Notes: generated by a model from the letters alone, not told the origin. A DNA stretch of 64,000 bases from Bacillus pseudomycoides (GCF_022811845.1 NZ_CP064266.1:2790001-2854000), one strand, 5' to 3'; positions 25,233-34,687 are shown, counted from the stretch's first letter. Translations and numbers: made by a program.

Positions 25233-25811
25233 TTAAGAAACGAACGCTTTTTTATAGAGTGGTTTCACTAAATGAGCATATGGCTCCCCAACAAGCATAA
25301 CCGTTTTATCCTCTTGGTAGCCAAGCTTTTTATATAAAGAGAAAGCTCGTTTGTTTTCTAAATTTACAAGTAATGCAATTTTTTCATGGCCTTTTTCATA
25401 GGCATCATTTTCTGCTGCTTGAATCAATTTTGAGCCGATTCCTCGTCCGCCATATGTGCTTGAAACGGATAATGTGTCAATATAATATTCATCGAGTTCA
25501 GCTTCTTTTTCTAGTGTAATAGATGAATCTTGATGGATTTTTCGTAAGTGTTTTACAATTGGAATATCCAGTTGTTTTGCATGACTGCCATGATAGGCTA
25601 CGATGATTCCAACAGCTTGTCCATCTTGTTCTTCAACGAAACAGTTCTTATAGCTAAGCCGATTTTCTTTTTTTGAAAACCAAGTTTCCAGCCCTGTCAA
25701 TACGTCTGCTTCGGTCTTTGCACCTGTGATCTTTTCAGCAATTTCGTGCAGAGCGTTATACAATAAAGGAGCTATTGCCTTCGCATCTGTCTTTTTTGCT
25801 TTCCGAATCAT
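25233..25811 (-). CDS. GNAT-family N-acetyltransferase
   Basis: A 192-residue acetyltransferase with the acetyl-CoA motif A as YIDTLSVSSTYGGRGIGSKL (Q/RxxGxG/A form RGIGSK near residue 130) and the following LVNLENKRAFSLYKKLGYQ motif B. The acceptor is unknown. ATG 25811 follows AGGAGGG; seven further in-frame codons upstream lack such a site. Confidence 0.88.
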   Translation of the reverse strand: MIRKAKKTDAKAIAPLLYNALHEIAEKITGAKTEADVLTGLETWFSKKENRLSYKNCFVEEQDGQAVGIIVAYHGSHAKQLDIPIVKHLRKIHQDSSITLEKEAELDEYYIDTLSVSSTYGGRGIGSKLIQAAENDAYEKGHEKIALLVNLENKRAFSLYKKLGYQEDKTVMLVGEPYAHLVKPLYKKAFVS

Positions 25812-26028
25812 ATTATCCCTCCTAGTTGTCATTCTTATTGTAACATAAAATAAAATTCCAACCAGTGATTCATCAATTCCTTACATTGTATAAGATAAGC
25901 TCGAATATCGAATGGAGTTAGCAGGGATGGACCGCTATGTTAGTATATGATATAGGTTGTGAATGTAAGAAATTAAACATTGTCGACTTGTGGAAGATAG
26001 GATAAAATATTGCAGAGAGGTGAAATAC

Positions 26029-26223
26029 ATGGATAAACAATTAGCAAATACAATTTTAGATCAACTGAAAAATGGAGAGATAGAAGAGTATATTGTAACT
26101 AAGGATGTATTTTATACGTTTCGTGAGGTTGTAGTAAGTCGAGAAGATTTTAAACATTTCAGTGGGAATGCACAGCGCGGTGGAAAAATTATTTATACAT
26201 ATACAGAGAAACCACGTTCTTAA
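26029..26223 (+). CDS. Hypothetical protein, 64 residues
   Basis: A small soluble protein, MDKQLANTILDQLKNGEIEE then YIVTKDVFYTFREVVVSRED. The first half is helical and the second beta-rich. AGAGAGGTG precedes ATG 26029. It is 29 bases ahead of the next gene and probably cotranscribed. No family is recognised with confidence. Confidence 0.65.
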   Translation: MDKQLANTILDQLKNGEIEEYIVTKDVFYTFREVVVSREDFKHFSGNAQRGGKIIYTYTEKPRS

Positions 26224-26251
26224 TAGATAGAAGGAAAAGGAGAGGAGAATT

Positions 26252-26569
26252 ATGGGGGAATTTAAACAAGGTATTTTACCGCATTGGGACTACATGTGGA
26301 AAGATAGTGCAGGAAATCGACTTGTAGGAATGGTTATGTTTCCTGAGAAACGGAAACGTACAAAAGAAGTGATAGAAAAGTTAAAAGTAGCATATGAGCA
26401 AGAAACCCAAATTCGAGCAACTGTGAAATTTCAGCATATGAATCAATATGTAGAGGGCATGGTTGTATATTTTGATGAAGAAGCACCAGTGTTTACAATG
26501 CAAGATAAAGAGGAAATTTTCCATCATTTATTTATAAAGGATATTTTACGTATTGAACATTGCGAATGA
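26252..26569 (+). CDS. Hypothetical protein, 105 residues, faintly YolD-like
   Basis: A soluble protein starting MGEFKQGILPHWDYMWKDSA. The C-terminal part (VKFQHMNQYVEGMVVYFDEE...FIKDILRIEH) has the beta pattern of YolD-like proteins, but the match is weak. GGAGAGGAG supports ATG 26252. It forms a pair with the preceding 64-residue gene. Confidence 0.6.
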   Translation: MGEFKQGILPHWDYMWKDSAGNRLVGMVMFPEKRKRTKEVIEKLKVAYEQETQIRATVKFQHMNQYVEGMVVYFDEEAPVFTMQDKEEIFHHLFIKDILRIEHCE

Positions 26570-26775
26570 GTAATGCTTTGTTTACAGTTTTTTGAAATTC
26601 TCATCACACTAATGAATAGATTAGTGTATCATAATAATTGTCCTTTTCATTATAATGATATTTTTTATTATGTAACAAACAAGAAAGTATATGTATTTGG
26701 TGTAATAAAAGTTTCATTCATAAGTAAGAGGAGAATTCCTTACTTGGATAATTTAAATAATGTGTAACCGGTTTC

Positions 26776-26852
26776 GAACAGATTACAACTTCAAGTCTGT
26801 TCTTTTTTGTGTAATGCTGGAGAAATAAGTTTCTCCAGCATTTATTGTTTTT
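26776..26852 (+). terminator. Two tandem terminator-type hairpins in the pre-nrdI gap
   Basis: The first hairpin is GAACAGA / TCTGTTC with T6. The second, a perfect 13-bp stem AATGCTGGAGAAA / TTTCTCCAGCATT with a 4-nt loop, follows within 6 bases and is trailed by TATTGTTTTTT. They lie 200 bases after the previous gene, which is far for its terminator, so a short untranslated RNA ending here is possible. No coding sequence in 26570-26890 looks real. Confidence 0.55.
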
Positions 26853-26896
26853 TACAAAAAATATTGGAAACATTTTTGTGAAAATGGTTAAATTCG

Positions 26897-26925
26897 TTGA
26901 CAACTTTTTTGAAAAGCACTTTATT
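26897..26925 (+). promoter_or_regulatory. Candidate promoter for nrdIEF
   Basis: TTGACA at 26897-26902 with a 17-bp spacer and TTTATT at 26920-26925. It leaves a leader of roughly 185 bases, and other start points nearer nrdI are possible. Confidence 0.35.
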
Positions 26926-27020
26926 GACATGAGTTTTAGAATGTTGTTTCATAGTCTTTGTATTGAAAAAAAACGACGTGCTATGTCGAAAAGTAAAAGT
27001 TAAAAAAAGAAAGAATTTAT

Positions 27021-27068
27021 ACATATATCTTGTGTCTTGTTTTGAAACGTAATACAATATATAGAGAA
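27021..27068 (+). promoter_or_regulatory. Probable NrdR box pair before nrdI
   Basis: Two sites resembling the NrdR consensus ACACWATATATWGTGT. TACATATATCTTGTGT at 27021-27036 is the weaker; ATACAATATATAGAGA at 27053-27068 agrees at about 13 of 16 positions. Their starts are 32 bp apart, about three helical turns, as is usual for NrdR box pairs. Confidence 0.5.
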
Positions 27069-27116
27069 ATCATGAAACGACATCTAGATATTAAAGAAAG
27101 AAGGGGAGGGTCGGAA

Positions 27117-27476
27117 ATGTTGGTTGCATATGATTCTATGACAGGAAACGTGAAGCGTTTCATCCACAAATTAAATATGCCGGCCGTTCAAATTAATGAG
27201 GATCTAGTAGTAGACGAAGATTTTGTTCTTATTACGTATACAACAGGTTTTGGAAATGTGCCGGAACGTGTTTTAGAATTTTTAGAGCGCAATAATGCAA
27301 ATTTAAGAGGCGTATCTGCGAGTGGCAATCGCAACTGGGGAGATATGTTCGGAGCAAGTGCAGATAAAATCTCAACCAGATACGAAGTACCTATTGTATC
27401 AAAATTCGAGTTATCTGGAACAAATAAAGATGTAGAATATTTTAAAGAAAGGGTGCGGGAGATTGCGACACATTGA
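27117..27476 (+). CDS. nrdI: Class Ib ribonucleotide reductase flavodoxin NrdI
   Basis: Flavodoxin-like protein that supplies the oxidant for assembling the Mn-tyrosyl cofactor of NrdF. It has 119 residues from ATG 27117 (GGGGAGGG upstream), with the FMN loop AYDSMTGNVKRF near residue 4, TYTTGFGNVPERV and the GNRNWGDMFG motif. The frame is open for 29 codons upstream without support. Its end overlaps nrdE by 14 bases. Confidence 0.95.
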   Translation: MLVAYDSMTGNVKRFIHKLNMPAVQINEDLVVDEDFVLITYTTGFGNVPERVLEFLERNNANLRGVSASGNRNWGDMFGASADKISTRYEVPIVSKFELSGTNKDVEYFKERVREIATH

Positions 27477-29961
27477 ACTGAATAATGAAATCACGCAAAT
27501 GCAAGACGGTTTCTACCAGCTTCATAAAGACAAGGAAGCATTAGAGGTCTTTATGGAAGAAGCGGGAGCCAATACCGTTCATTTTAATAGCGTGGCAGAG
27601 CGAATCGAGTATATGAATGAGCATGATTACTATTACAATGTTCTGGACGAGTATAAGTTGGAGGAAGTAGAAGAAGTATACAACGTTGCATACGGTGAAA
27701 ACTTCGAGTTCCAATCTTATATGGCAGCATCTAAGTTTTACAAAGATTATGCGTTAAAAACAAATGATCAAAAACAATACTTAGAGAGCTACGAAGATCG
27801 TGTATCAATTGTATCATTATACTTAGGACGCGGTGATGTTAACAAAGCAAAACAATTTGCAAGCATGATTGTAAAACAAAACTACCAACCAGCGACACCA
27901 ACCTTTTTGAATGCGGGAAGAAGCAGAAGAGGAGAAATGGTGTCTTGTTTCTTGTTAGAGATGGATGATAGCTTAAATTCGATTGGATTTAATATTAATA
28001 CGGCGATGCAGTTATCAAAAATTGGTGGAGGAGTAGCTTTAAACTTGTCCAAACTACGCGCACGCGGTGAGCAAATTAAAGGTATTGATAACGCAGCAAG
28101 CGGTGTTGTACCAGTTATGAAATTGCTTGAAGATTCGTTTTCATATGCGAATCAGTTGGGTTAACTTATGGCTCAACTATAAAACCGGGTCAATTGCTGG
28201 AACGCCTGAGTATATCTAGGTAGGATACTACGAAGAAATTACGTAGCGCCCCCTAAAAATCCAAGATTGCAGGAAATCAGCAGCCGAGCTCCTAAGTCTA
28301 TTAAATAGGGAGAAGGTTCAACGACCAAGTGGCTATGTAGGTGACTATATAGCTCGAACCTGGCTTCTCAAACCAACCAAATTCAAAGGGTGTATCCAGT
28401 TATGGGGAGAAAAAAGAGCTTTATAACAAAAATATGTCCTATTTGTAAAAGTAAATATTAGGTTAAACAAAGAATTTGGTGAGAAGAAGATATGGTCTGA
28501 ACTCTATAGCGATATAGAGAGGATAGCAGAAATGACTATCCCCCATACGTTTTAAAGGTATGGAGTAACAATATGCAAAGAAAAGGTGCCGGAGCAGTAT
28601 ATTTAAACATTTTCCATTGGGATATTATTGAATTTCTTGATACAAAAAAAATAAATGCCGACGAGAAGAGCCGTATTCAGTCTCTATCAATCGGTATTAT
28701 CGTTCCAAGTAAGTTCTTTGAGCTTGCTGAGAAAAATGAACCATTCCATGTTTTCGCACCTTATACAGTATATAAAGAGTACGGAAAACATTTAGATGAT
28801 ATAGATATCGATGAAATGTACGATGAACTAATGAGCAATCCGAAAGTGAAGAAGAAGCCACTTGATATTAGTGCGCGTGATATGCTTATTAAAATTGCAA
28901 TGATTCAGCTTGAGTCTGGTTATCCATACTTAATGTTTAAGTCAAATGCGAATAAGCAACATCCATTAAAGGATATTGGAACTGTGAAGATGTCGAACCT
29001 TTGTACGGAAATCTTCCAGTTACAAGAAACATCCGAAATCAATGACTATGGTACAGATGATATTATCCGTCGTGATATTAACTGTAACTTAGGATCATTA
29101 AACATTGTAAACGTTATGGAAAATAAAGAAATTCGTGAAGCGGTTCATGCGGGCATGGAAGCTTTGACAGCTGTTTCTGATATGACTGTTATTCCAAATG
29201 CGCCGACTGTGAAAAAAGCAAATGATGAGCTTCATTCAGTTGGACTTGGAGCAATGAATCTACACGGATATTTAGCAAAAAATAAAATTGCTTATGAAAG
29301 TGCAGAAGCGAAAGAATTTGCTCGTACATTCTTTATGATGTTAAACTACTACTCGATTGAAAAGAGTATGGGTATTGCGAAAGAAAAAGGCGAAACGTTT
29401 AAAGACTTCGATAAGTCGGATTATGCAAACGGCACATACTTTGAAAAGTATGAAACAACAGATTACAGTCCTGTAACGGAGAAAGTACAGCAGCTATTTG
29501 AAGGAATCTATATTCCAACAAAAGAAGATTGGACGAGTCTAAAAGAAGAAGTGCAGAAGAACGGTTTATACAACTCATATCGTTTAGCTATCGCTCCGAC
29601 ACAATCGATTAGTTACGTTCAAAATGCAACTTCAAGCGTAATGCCAATCGTAAGTCAAATTGAATCAAGAACATATGCAAATGCGACAACATATTATCCA
29701 ATGCCATATTTATCAAAAGATACGTTCTGGTATTATAAATCTTCTTACGATATGAATCAGTTTAAATTAATTGATTTAATCGCAGAAATTCAAGAGCATA
29801 TTGATCAAGGGATTAGTACAATTCTTTATGTAAATAGTGATATTTCTACTCGTGAATTAGCACGTTATTATATTTATGCACATAAAAAAGGCTTGAAGAG
29901 TCTGTATTATACAAGAACGCGTAAGTTAAGCGTAGAAGAGTGTGTAGCTTGTACGGTTTGA
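27463..29961 (+). CDS. nrdE: Class Ib ribonucleotide reductase alpha subunit NrdE, split by a group I intron
   Basis: Catalytic subunit reducing ribonucleoside diphosphates. The coding sequence is the join of 27463-28161 (233 codons, TTG start) and 28576-29961 (461 codons plus stop), giving 694 residues. Exon 1 ends ...SFSYANQLG and exon 2 resumes QRKGAGAVYLNIFH, a seamless NrdE sequence. Substrate-site features include NAGRSRRGEMVSCF, SNLCTEIFQL, NCNLGSLN and APTQSISYVQNATSS. The C-terminal redox pair is in ECVACTV. Without splicing, translation would stop at the TAA at 28162. The TTG start lies inside the end of nrdI, indicating coupling. Confidence 0.95.
28162..28575 (+). ncRNA. Group I self-splicing intron in nrdE
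   Basis: A 414-nt intron with group I core elements. P1 forms between exon end AGTTGGGT and GGCTCAACT, putting the conserved U-G pair at the splice site after 28161. The P region (TTGCTGG) pairs with Q (CAGCAG). The R region GTTCAACGACCAAG and S region AAGATATGGTCTGA pair as GACCA/TGGTC (28323-28327 with 28493-28497) to make P7. The intron ends in G at 28575, as required. It contains no homing endonuclease frame. Confidence 0.93.
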
Positions 29962-30002
29962 TGAAACTATAATTGACTAATATAGAGTAAAGAATAAGAC
30001 AT

Positions 30003-30032
30003 CATGAGCAGGGTTTTTTGACCCTGCTCATG
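30003..30032. other. Intercistronic hairpin between nrdE and nrdF
   Basis: A 12-bp perfect stem (CATGAGCAGGGT / ACCCTGCTCATG) with a T6G loop. No T run follows on the plus strand, so it looks more like a processing or stability element than a terminator. It lies in the 179-bp nrdE-nrdF gap. Confidence 0.6.
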
Positions 30033-30140
30033 CTTAGTTATAAATTTTCAGATGTCTAACTTGAGGTTAAGTTTTTATTATGGAATGAAAGTTTGACCAT
30101 AAGCTAGAAGGGCTTAATTATAGAGAGAAGGGGCGATTCA

Positions 30141-31109
30141 ATGCGCGCTGTAAACTGGAACAAAAAAGAAGACGATTTTAGTTTAATGTTTTGGAAGCAA
30201 AACATCGCTCAGTTTTGGACAGAAGAAGAAATTGCGGTATCTTCTGACAAAAATACTTGGGTGCAATTATCAAAAGAAGAGCAAATTGCTTATAAGCGTG
30301 TGCTAGGGGGGCTAACACTTCTAGATACAAAACAGGGCGGCGAAGGGATGCCACTTGTACTTGTTCATCTTGAGAATTTACAAGCGAAAAGTGTATTAGC
30401 TTTCATGGGTGCTATGGAAGAAGTACATGCGAAGAGTTACAGTCATATCTTCACAACACTCGCAACAGAAGAAGAAATTGATGAGATCTTTGAATGGGTA
30501 GATAGCCATCCATTACTTGAGAAAAAAGCAGGTATTATTACAGGTTACTATCGTCGTTTATTAAAGCCACAAGTAACGAAAAAAGAATTATACATGGCTA
30601 TGGTAGCGAGTGTATTCCTAGAAAGTTACTTGTTCTATAGTGGATTCTTCTATCCATTATACTTAGCAGGACAAGGTAAATTAACTGCAAGTGGCGAAAT
30701 TATTAACTTAATAATTCGTGACGAGTCAATTCACGGGGTATTCGTCGGTATTTTAGCACAGCAAATCTTCGCAGAACTTTCTGCAGAAGAACAGCAGGAA
30801 GTGCAAAAGGAAACACAAGAGTTATTAATGGAACTGTATGAAATTGAAATGGCATATACAGACGAAATTTATACATCCATCGGTCTTGTGGAAGAAGTAA
30901 ATCGCTTCGTTCGTTACAATGCGAACAAAGGGCTTATGAACTTAGGGTTAGAACCACGCTTTGAAGAAGAAGAAATTAATCCAATCGTGTTAAACGGTTT
31001 ACGTACAGATACGAAAAACCATGATTTCTTCTCTGTAAAAGGAAATGGTTATGTAAAAGCAACAAATGTTGAAAAGTTATCGGACGATGATTTCGTATTT
31101 GACTTTTAA
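30141..31109 (+). CDS. nrdF: Class Ib ribonucleotide reductase beta subunit NrdF
   Basis: Carries the dimanganese (or diiron) tyrosyl radical cofactor for NrdE. The 322-residue protein shows the metal ligands in order: LLDTKQ (Asp), GAMEEVHAKSYSH (Glu, His), then Glu and Glu...His in MVASVFLESYLFY and IRDESIHG. The radical Tyr is in the AKSYSHIF helix region. The C-terminus DDDFVFDF is the NrdE-binding tail. AGAAGGGG precedes ATG 30141. Confidence 0.96.
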   Translation: MRAVNWNKKEDDFSLMFWKQNIAQFWTEEEIAVSSDKNTWVQLSKEEQIAYKRVLGGLTLLDTKQGGEGMPLVLVHLENLQAKSVLAFMGAMEEVHAKSYSHIFTTLATEEEIDEIFEWVDSHPLLEKKAGIITGYYRRLLKPQVTKKELYMAMVASVFLESYLFYSGFFYPLYLAGQGKLTASGEIINLIIRDESIHGVFVGILAQQIFAELSAEEQQEVQKETQELLMELYEIEMAYTDEIYTSIGLVEEVNRFVRYNANKGLMNLGLEPRFEEEEINPIVLNGLRTDTKNHDFFSVKGNGYVKATNVEKLSDDDFVFDF

Positions 31110-31121
31110 TAAATAGTATTG

Positions 31122-31157
31122 AAAAAGCTGTCTTTCATGTAAAGACAGCTTTTTTTG
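31122..31157 (+). terminator. Terminator of the nrd operon
   Basis: A 14-bp perfect stem (AAAAAGCTGTCTTT / AAAGACAGCTTTTT) with a 5-nt loop and T run. Confidence 0.92.
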
Positions 31158-31246
31158 TTATGTATAGTTTACATAATGTTATTATTTCATGATACGTTTT
31201 TTGTATTTGACTGATTAAAGTGTTACTCAGAGGTATGAGAGATTGA

Positions 31247-31360
31247 ATAACTTATGTCGAAATGAATAGAAAAACGAGGATAATGAGCGAGTATTCCACC
31301 TAGACATTCTTTTTTTACACTGAGTTTTTGTATTTAGAAATTTTGGCTCAAAAATTGCAT
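31247..31360 (+). promoter_or_regulatory. Sigma-54 promoter of the permease gene, with a degenerate activator site
   Basis: TTGGCTC-AAAAA-TTGCAT at 31343-31360 has the GG-N10-GC spacing of a -24/-12 promoter. About 90 bases upstream, ATAACTTATG at 31247-31256 equals the left arm of the palindrome at 37269-37296, but the right half is degraded. Nothing else is seen in the 31158-31491 gap. Confidence 0.65.
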
Positions 31361-31491
31361 GAATATTTAAAAAATAAAGGAGGGGGAGTTCATTATGCGT
31401 GGCAGGATGTTTACAGTTCACTGAAAGCGTTTTCTGTTTAGTTACCAATCTTTACATGGAAATTAGATAGAGAAAGCAGGAGGAATGATAA

Positions 31492-32841
31492 GTGGGAAAA
31501 GTAGTTGGTTTAAAACGTTCATTAGGACTATGGTCAATTGTTATGCTAGGTGTCGGCTATATGACACCGATGGTGGGATTTGATACATTTGGAATTGTTT
31601 CTGAAAAAACGGGCGGGCATGTTCCAGCGGCTTATCTGATTGCATTAGTGGGGATGTTGTTTACAGCTGCAAGCTACGGCAAAATGGTAAAGGTTTTTCC
31701 TACTGCGGGATCTGCTTATACGTATACACAAAAAACAATTAGTACAAGGCTTGGGTTTCTTGTCGGATGGTCAGCGTTATTGGATTATTTGTTTTTACCG
31801 ATGGTGAACGCGCTATTAACGAGAATTTATATGTCAGCACTTTTTCCAAGTGTTCCAGATTGGGTATGGGTAGTTGGTTTTATTCTATTCATTACACTTA
31901 TAAATATTATTAGTGTAAATGTTACTGCAAATTTCAACACGTTCTTAGTAACATTTCAAGTGATAGTAATGATAGTGTTCGTTTTTCTCGTTATAAAAGG
32001 CTTATTAGCAGGAGAAGGAACTGGAGAAGTTTTTTCCATTCAGCCGTTTTTTCAATCAGATATACAAATATCACCGTTAGTTGCAGGAGCTACAATTCTT
32101 TGTTTTTCATTTTTAGGCTTTGATGCAGTAACGACATTTGCAGAAGAAACACCAAACGCAAAGAAGACGATTCCTCGAGCGATTTTTCTTACCGCTCTAA
32201 TTGGCGGTATTTTATTCATCGTTACGACGTATTTTACACAATCCTTTTTCCCTGATGTATCTGTATTTAAAGACAAAGAATCAGCGGCTCCAGAAATTGC
32301 GCTATACGTTGGTGGGAAATTCTTTCAAAGTTTCTTCTTAGTAGGAACTTTGATGGGGACAATAGCATCTGGCTTAGCTTCTCATACAAGTGTATCGCGA
32401 TTATTGTATGTAATGGGGCGAGATAATGTAATCCCGAAGAAAATATTTGGATACATTCATCCTCGCTTGCGAACTCCAGTGTATAACATTATTTTTGTAG
32501 GAATTATTGCACTCTCAGCTATGTTCATGGATTTAGAAACAGCAGCATCTCTTATTAACTTTGGAGCGCTTATTGCGTTTACATTTGTTAATTTATCAGT
32601 CATTTCTTACTATGTGATTAAGAAAAAGCGATATAAAACAGTAAAAGACTTTTTTAGTTTTTTAGTTATGCCTACTTTAGGAGCAGGTACTGTAGCTGTA
32701 CTTTGGTTTAACCTCAATATTCATTCACTTATTCTTGGACTTAGCTGGGCTGTTATTGGAATCGGCTATCTTCTGTATATTACGAACATGTTTCGTTCAG
32801 CTCCTCCTCAAATGCATTTTGAAGAAGTGCAGGAAGTATAA
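31492..32841 (+). CDS. APC-superfamily amino acid/polyamine permease
   Basis: A 449-residue membrane transporter with about 12 hydrophobic helices. The first helix has the APC pattern LGLWSIVMLGVGYMTPMVGFD, and helix 6 reads CFSFLGFDAVTTFAEETPNAKKTIPRA (split). It resembles putrescine/amino acid importers of the PuuP type, though the substrate is inferred mainly from the diamine genes at 37-40 kb. The start is GTG 31492, with GGAGGAATG upstream. Expression is probably sigma-54 dependent. Confidence 0.85.
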   Translation: MGKVVGLKRSLGLWSIVMLGVGYMTPMVGFDTFGIVSEKTGGHVPAAYLIALVGMLFTAASYGKMVKVFPTAGSAYTYTQKTISTRLGFLVGWSALLDYLFLPMVNALLTRIYMSALFPSVPDWVWVVGFILFITLINIISVNVTANFNTFLVTFQVIVMIVFVFLVIKGLLAGEGTGEVFSIQPFFQSDIQISPLVAGATILCFSFLGFDAVTTFAEETPNAKKTIPRAIFLTALIGGILFIVTTYFTQSFFPDVSVFKDKESAAPEIALYVGGKFFQSFFLVGTLMGTIASGLASHTSVSRLLYVMGRDNVIPKKIFGYIHPRLRTPVYNIIFVGIIALSAMFMDLETAASLINFGALIAFTFVNLSVISYYVIKKKRYKTVKDFFSFLVMPTLGAGTVAVLWFNLNIHSLILGLSWAVIGIGYLLYITNMFRSAPPQMHFEEVQEV

Positions 32842-32884
32842 AATAGCAAAAACATCGGAATGTATCCGGTGTTTTTGCTATTTT
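32841..32884 (+). terminator. Terminator of the permease gene
   Basis: A 14-bp arm AAATAGCAAAAACA pairs with its complement, extended by CGG/CCG with small mismatches; T residues follow. Confidence 0.85.
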
Positions 32885-32899
32885 GAGGATTGAAAAGTC

Positions 32900-33014
32900 A
32901 TGCAAGTTTGCATAAATCATTCAACTATTCATAAGGAAGGAAAGAAAAAGTATCAGTGAGAAGGCTGAAACGATACAATCAGCATTCTTTTATCATTTGG
33001 CACGATTATTGCTT
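32900..33014 (+). promoter_or_regulatory. Sigma-54 promoter of the glutamate dehydrogenase operon with activator palindrome
   Basis: TTTGGCACGATTATTGCTTT at 32996-33015 has GG at 32999-33000 and GC at 33011-33012, a near-consensus -24/-12 promoter. ATGCAA-GT-TTGCAT at 32900-32913 lies about 86 bases upstream of the -24 element and equals the core of the palindrome at 37269. Confidence 0.85.
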
Positions 33015-33052
33015 TCTAATCACTAGTAAAAATAAATAAATGAGGTGTTATC

Positions 33053-34351
33053 GTGGCAATTCAATCAGAAAAAGAAGAGGTAATACAATCTACTCAAGAA
33101 AAAATTGAAGTAGAAAATCCTTTAGAGGAATTTCAAGCTATATTAAAAGAGGCACTCCAGGCATTGCGTTATCCAGAGGAAGTATTCGATTTTCTTAAAA
33201 GGCCGATGCGTTTTTTAGAAGTAAGTATTCCTGTTCGAATGGATGATGGAAGAACAAAGATATTTCAAGGGTATCGTGCCCAGCATAATGATGCAGCAGG
33301 GCCAACAAAAGGTGGCATTCGGTTTCATCCAGATGTTACAGCAGAGGAAGTAAAGGCGCTTGCCGGTTGGATGAGTTTGAAATGTGGAGTGACTGGACTT
33401 CCATATGGAGGTGCGAAGGGCGGGATTATTTGTAATCCACAGGAGATGAGTTTCAGAGAACTAGAGTTACTTAGCCGTGGTTATGTAAGAGCAGTAAGTC
33501 AAATTGTTGGACCTACTAAAGATATTCCGGCTCCTGATATGTATACAAATGCGCAAATTATGGCTTGGATGCTGGATGAATATGATCATATTAGAGAATT
33601 TGATTCTCCAGGTTTTATTACTGGAAAGCCATTAATGCTAGGAGGATCACAAGGGAGGGAAACAGCTACATCTAAAGGGGTATTTTACACGCTTCAATTA
33701 GTCAGTGAGCTAAAACATATTCCGCTTCAAAATATGCGAGTGATTATTCAAGGGTTCGGAAACGTCGGGAGCTATTTAGCAAAATATTTATATGATATTG
33801 GTGTCAAAGTAGTAGGTGTATCTGATGCATTAGGTGGCATTTATAATCCAGACGGTCTAGATGTTCCTTATTTACTAGAAAATCGGGATTCTTTTGGCGT
33901 CGTATCGAACCTCTTTAGTAAAACAATCTCTAACCAAGAGTTGTTAGAAAAGGAATGTGATGTCCTCATTCCAGCGGCAATTGGAGGGGTGATTACGAAA
34001 CATAATGCGAAAAAGCTTGGATGTAAGATTGTCATTGAAGCCGCGAATGGTCCGACAACAAAAGAAGCGATAGCAATGTTAGAAGAGAAAGACATTTTAG
34101 TTGTCCCAGATATTTTAGCGAATTCTGGAGGAGTTATTGTTTCTTATTTTGAATGGTGCCAAAATAACCAAGGATATTATTGGACAGAAGAATATGTAGA
34201 CCAATGTTTAAAAGAGAAAATTACATCTAGCTTTTCTAATGTATTTAACACGTCAAAACGTTTTGGAGTAAATATGAAAATTGCTGCTTATATAGAAGGT
34301 GTTCGTAAGATTGTAGAAGCATCTCGTCTTCGAGGTTGGTTGCATTTTTAG
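33053..34351 (+). CDS. NAD-type glutamate dehydrogenase
   Basis: Hexameric Glu/Leu/Phe/Val dehydrogenase, 432 residues, oxidatively deaminating glutamate to 2-oxoglutarate (RocG/GudB type). Visible motifs are GGIRFHPDVT, the catalytic Lys in GLPYGGAKGGI near residue 120, APDMYTNAQIM, and the Rossmann motif IQGFGNVGSYLA near residue 230. The start is GTG 33053 after GAGGTG. The sigma-54 promoter suggests a catabolic role, recycling glutamate produced by the aminotransferase at 38.9 kb. Two small genes follow in the same direction. Confidence 0.92.
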   Translation: MAIQSEKEEVIQSTQEKIEVENPLEEFQAILKEALQALRYPEEVFDFLKRPMRFLEVSIPVRMDDGRTKIFQGYRAQHNDAAGPTKGGIRFHPDVTAEEVKALAGWMSLKCGVTGLPYGGAKGGIICNPQEMSFRELELLSRGYVRAVSQIVGPTKDIPAPDMYTNAQIMAWMLDEYDHIREFDSPGFITGKPLMLGGSQGRETATSKGVFYTLQLVSELKHIPLQNMRVIIQGFGNVGSYLAKYLYDIGVKVVGVSDALGGIYNPDGLDVPYLLENRDSFGVVSNLFSKTISNQELLEKECDVLIPAAIGGVITKHNAKKLGCKIVIEAANGPTTKEAIAMLEEKDILVVPDILANSGGVIVSYFEWCQNNQGYYWTEEYVDQCLKEKITSSFSNVFNTSKRFGVNMKIAAYIEGVRKIVEASRLRGWLHF

Positions 34352-34369
34352 TACAGAGGGAGGGAATAT

Positions 34370-34660
34370 ATGAAACTGGATATTTTGCTAGAGCAAGTTG
34401 AAAAACAATCAATTGGTTATTACTGTATTGTATCAAATCAGCATCGATATGATCTAGCAGTTACGTATTCACAGCAGTTTTTTGGAAAAGCAATGGTTAC
34501 CTCTATTCAAAATGGAAGAATGATTCTATTAAGTCAAGAAGATATTGCAGAGGAACAATATTGGGCACCTAAGCTAGGGATTGAGGTAGAGGATATAGAG
34601 GAATTTCAGAGCTTTTTTCATATGATCCTTCAGTCACAAATGTTAGCAGAACAATATTAA
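34370..34660 (+). CDS. Small protein, DUF3055/SAV0927-like
   Basis: A 96-residue soluble protein, second in the glutamate dehydrogenase operon (19-bp gap, AGAGGGAGGG ribosome site). The block RYDLAVTYSQQFFGKAMVTS followed by IQNGRMILLSQEDI matches the pattern I recall for DUF3055/SAV0927-type proteins. Function is unknown. The operon place suggests work on glutamate or diamine catabolism. Confidence 0.65.
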   Translation: MKLDILLEQVEKQSIGYYCIVSNQHRYDLAVTYSQQFFGKAMVTSIQNGRMILLSQEDIAEEQYWAPKLGIEVEDIEEFQSFFHMILQSQMLAEQY

Positions 34661-34687
34661 TAGAGTAAAAGAAAGGAATGATGCATT

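Noticed and set aside
26573..26767. 64-residue frame after the 105-residue gene
   Set aside because: No ribosome site, low-complexity AT-rich composition, and it lies in the non-coding gap before nrdI.
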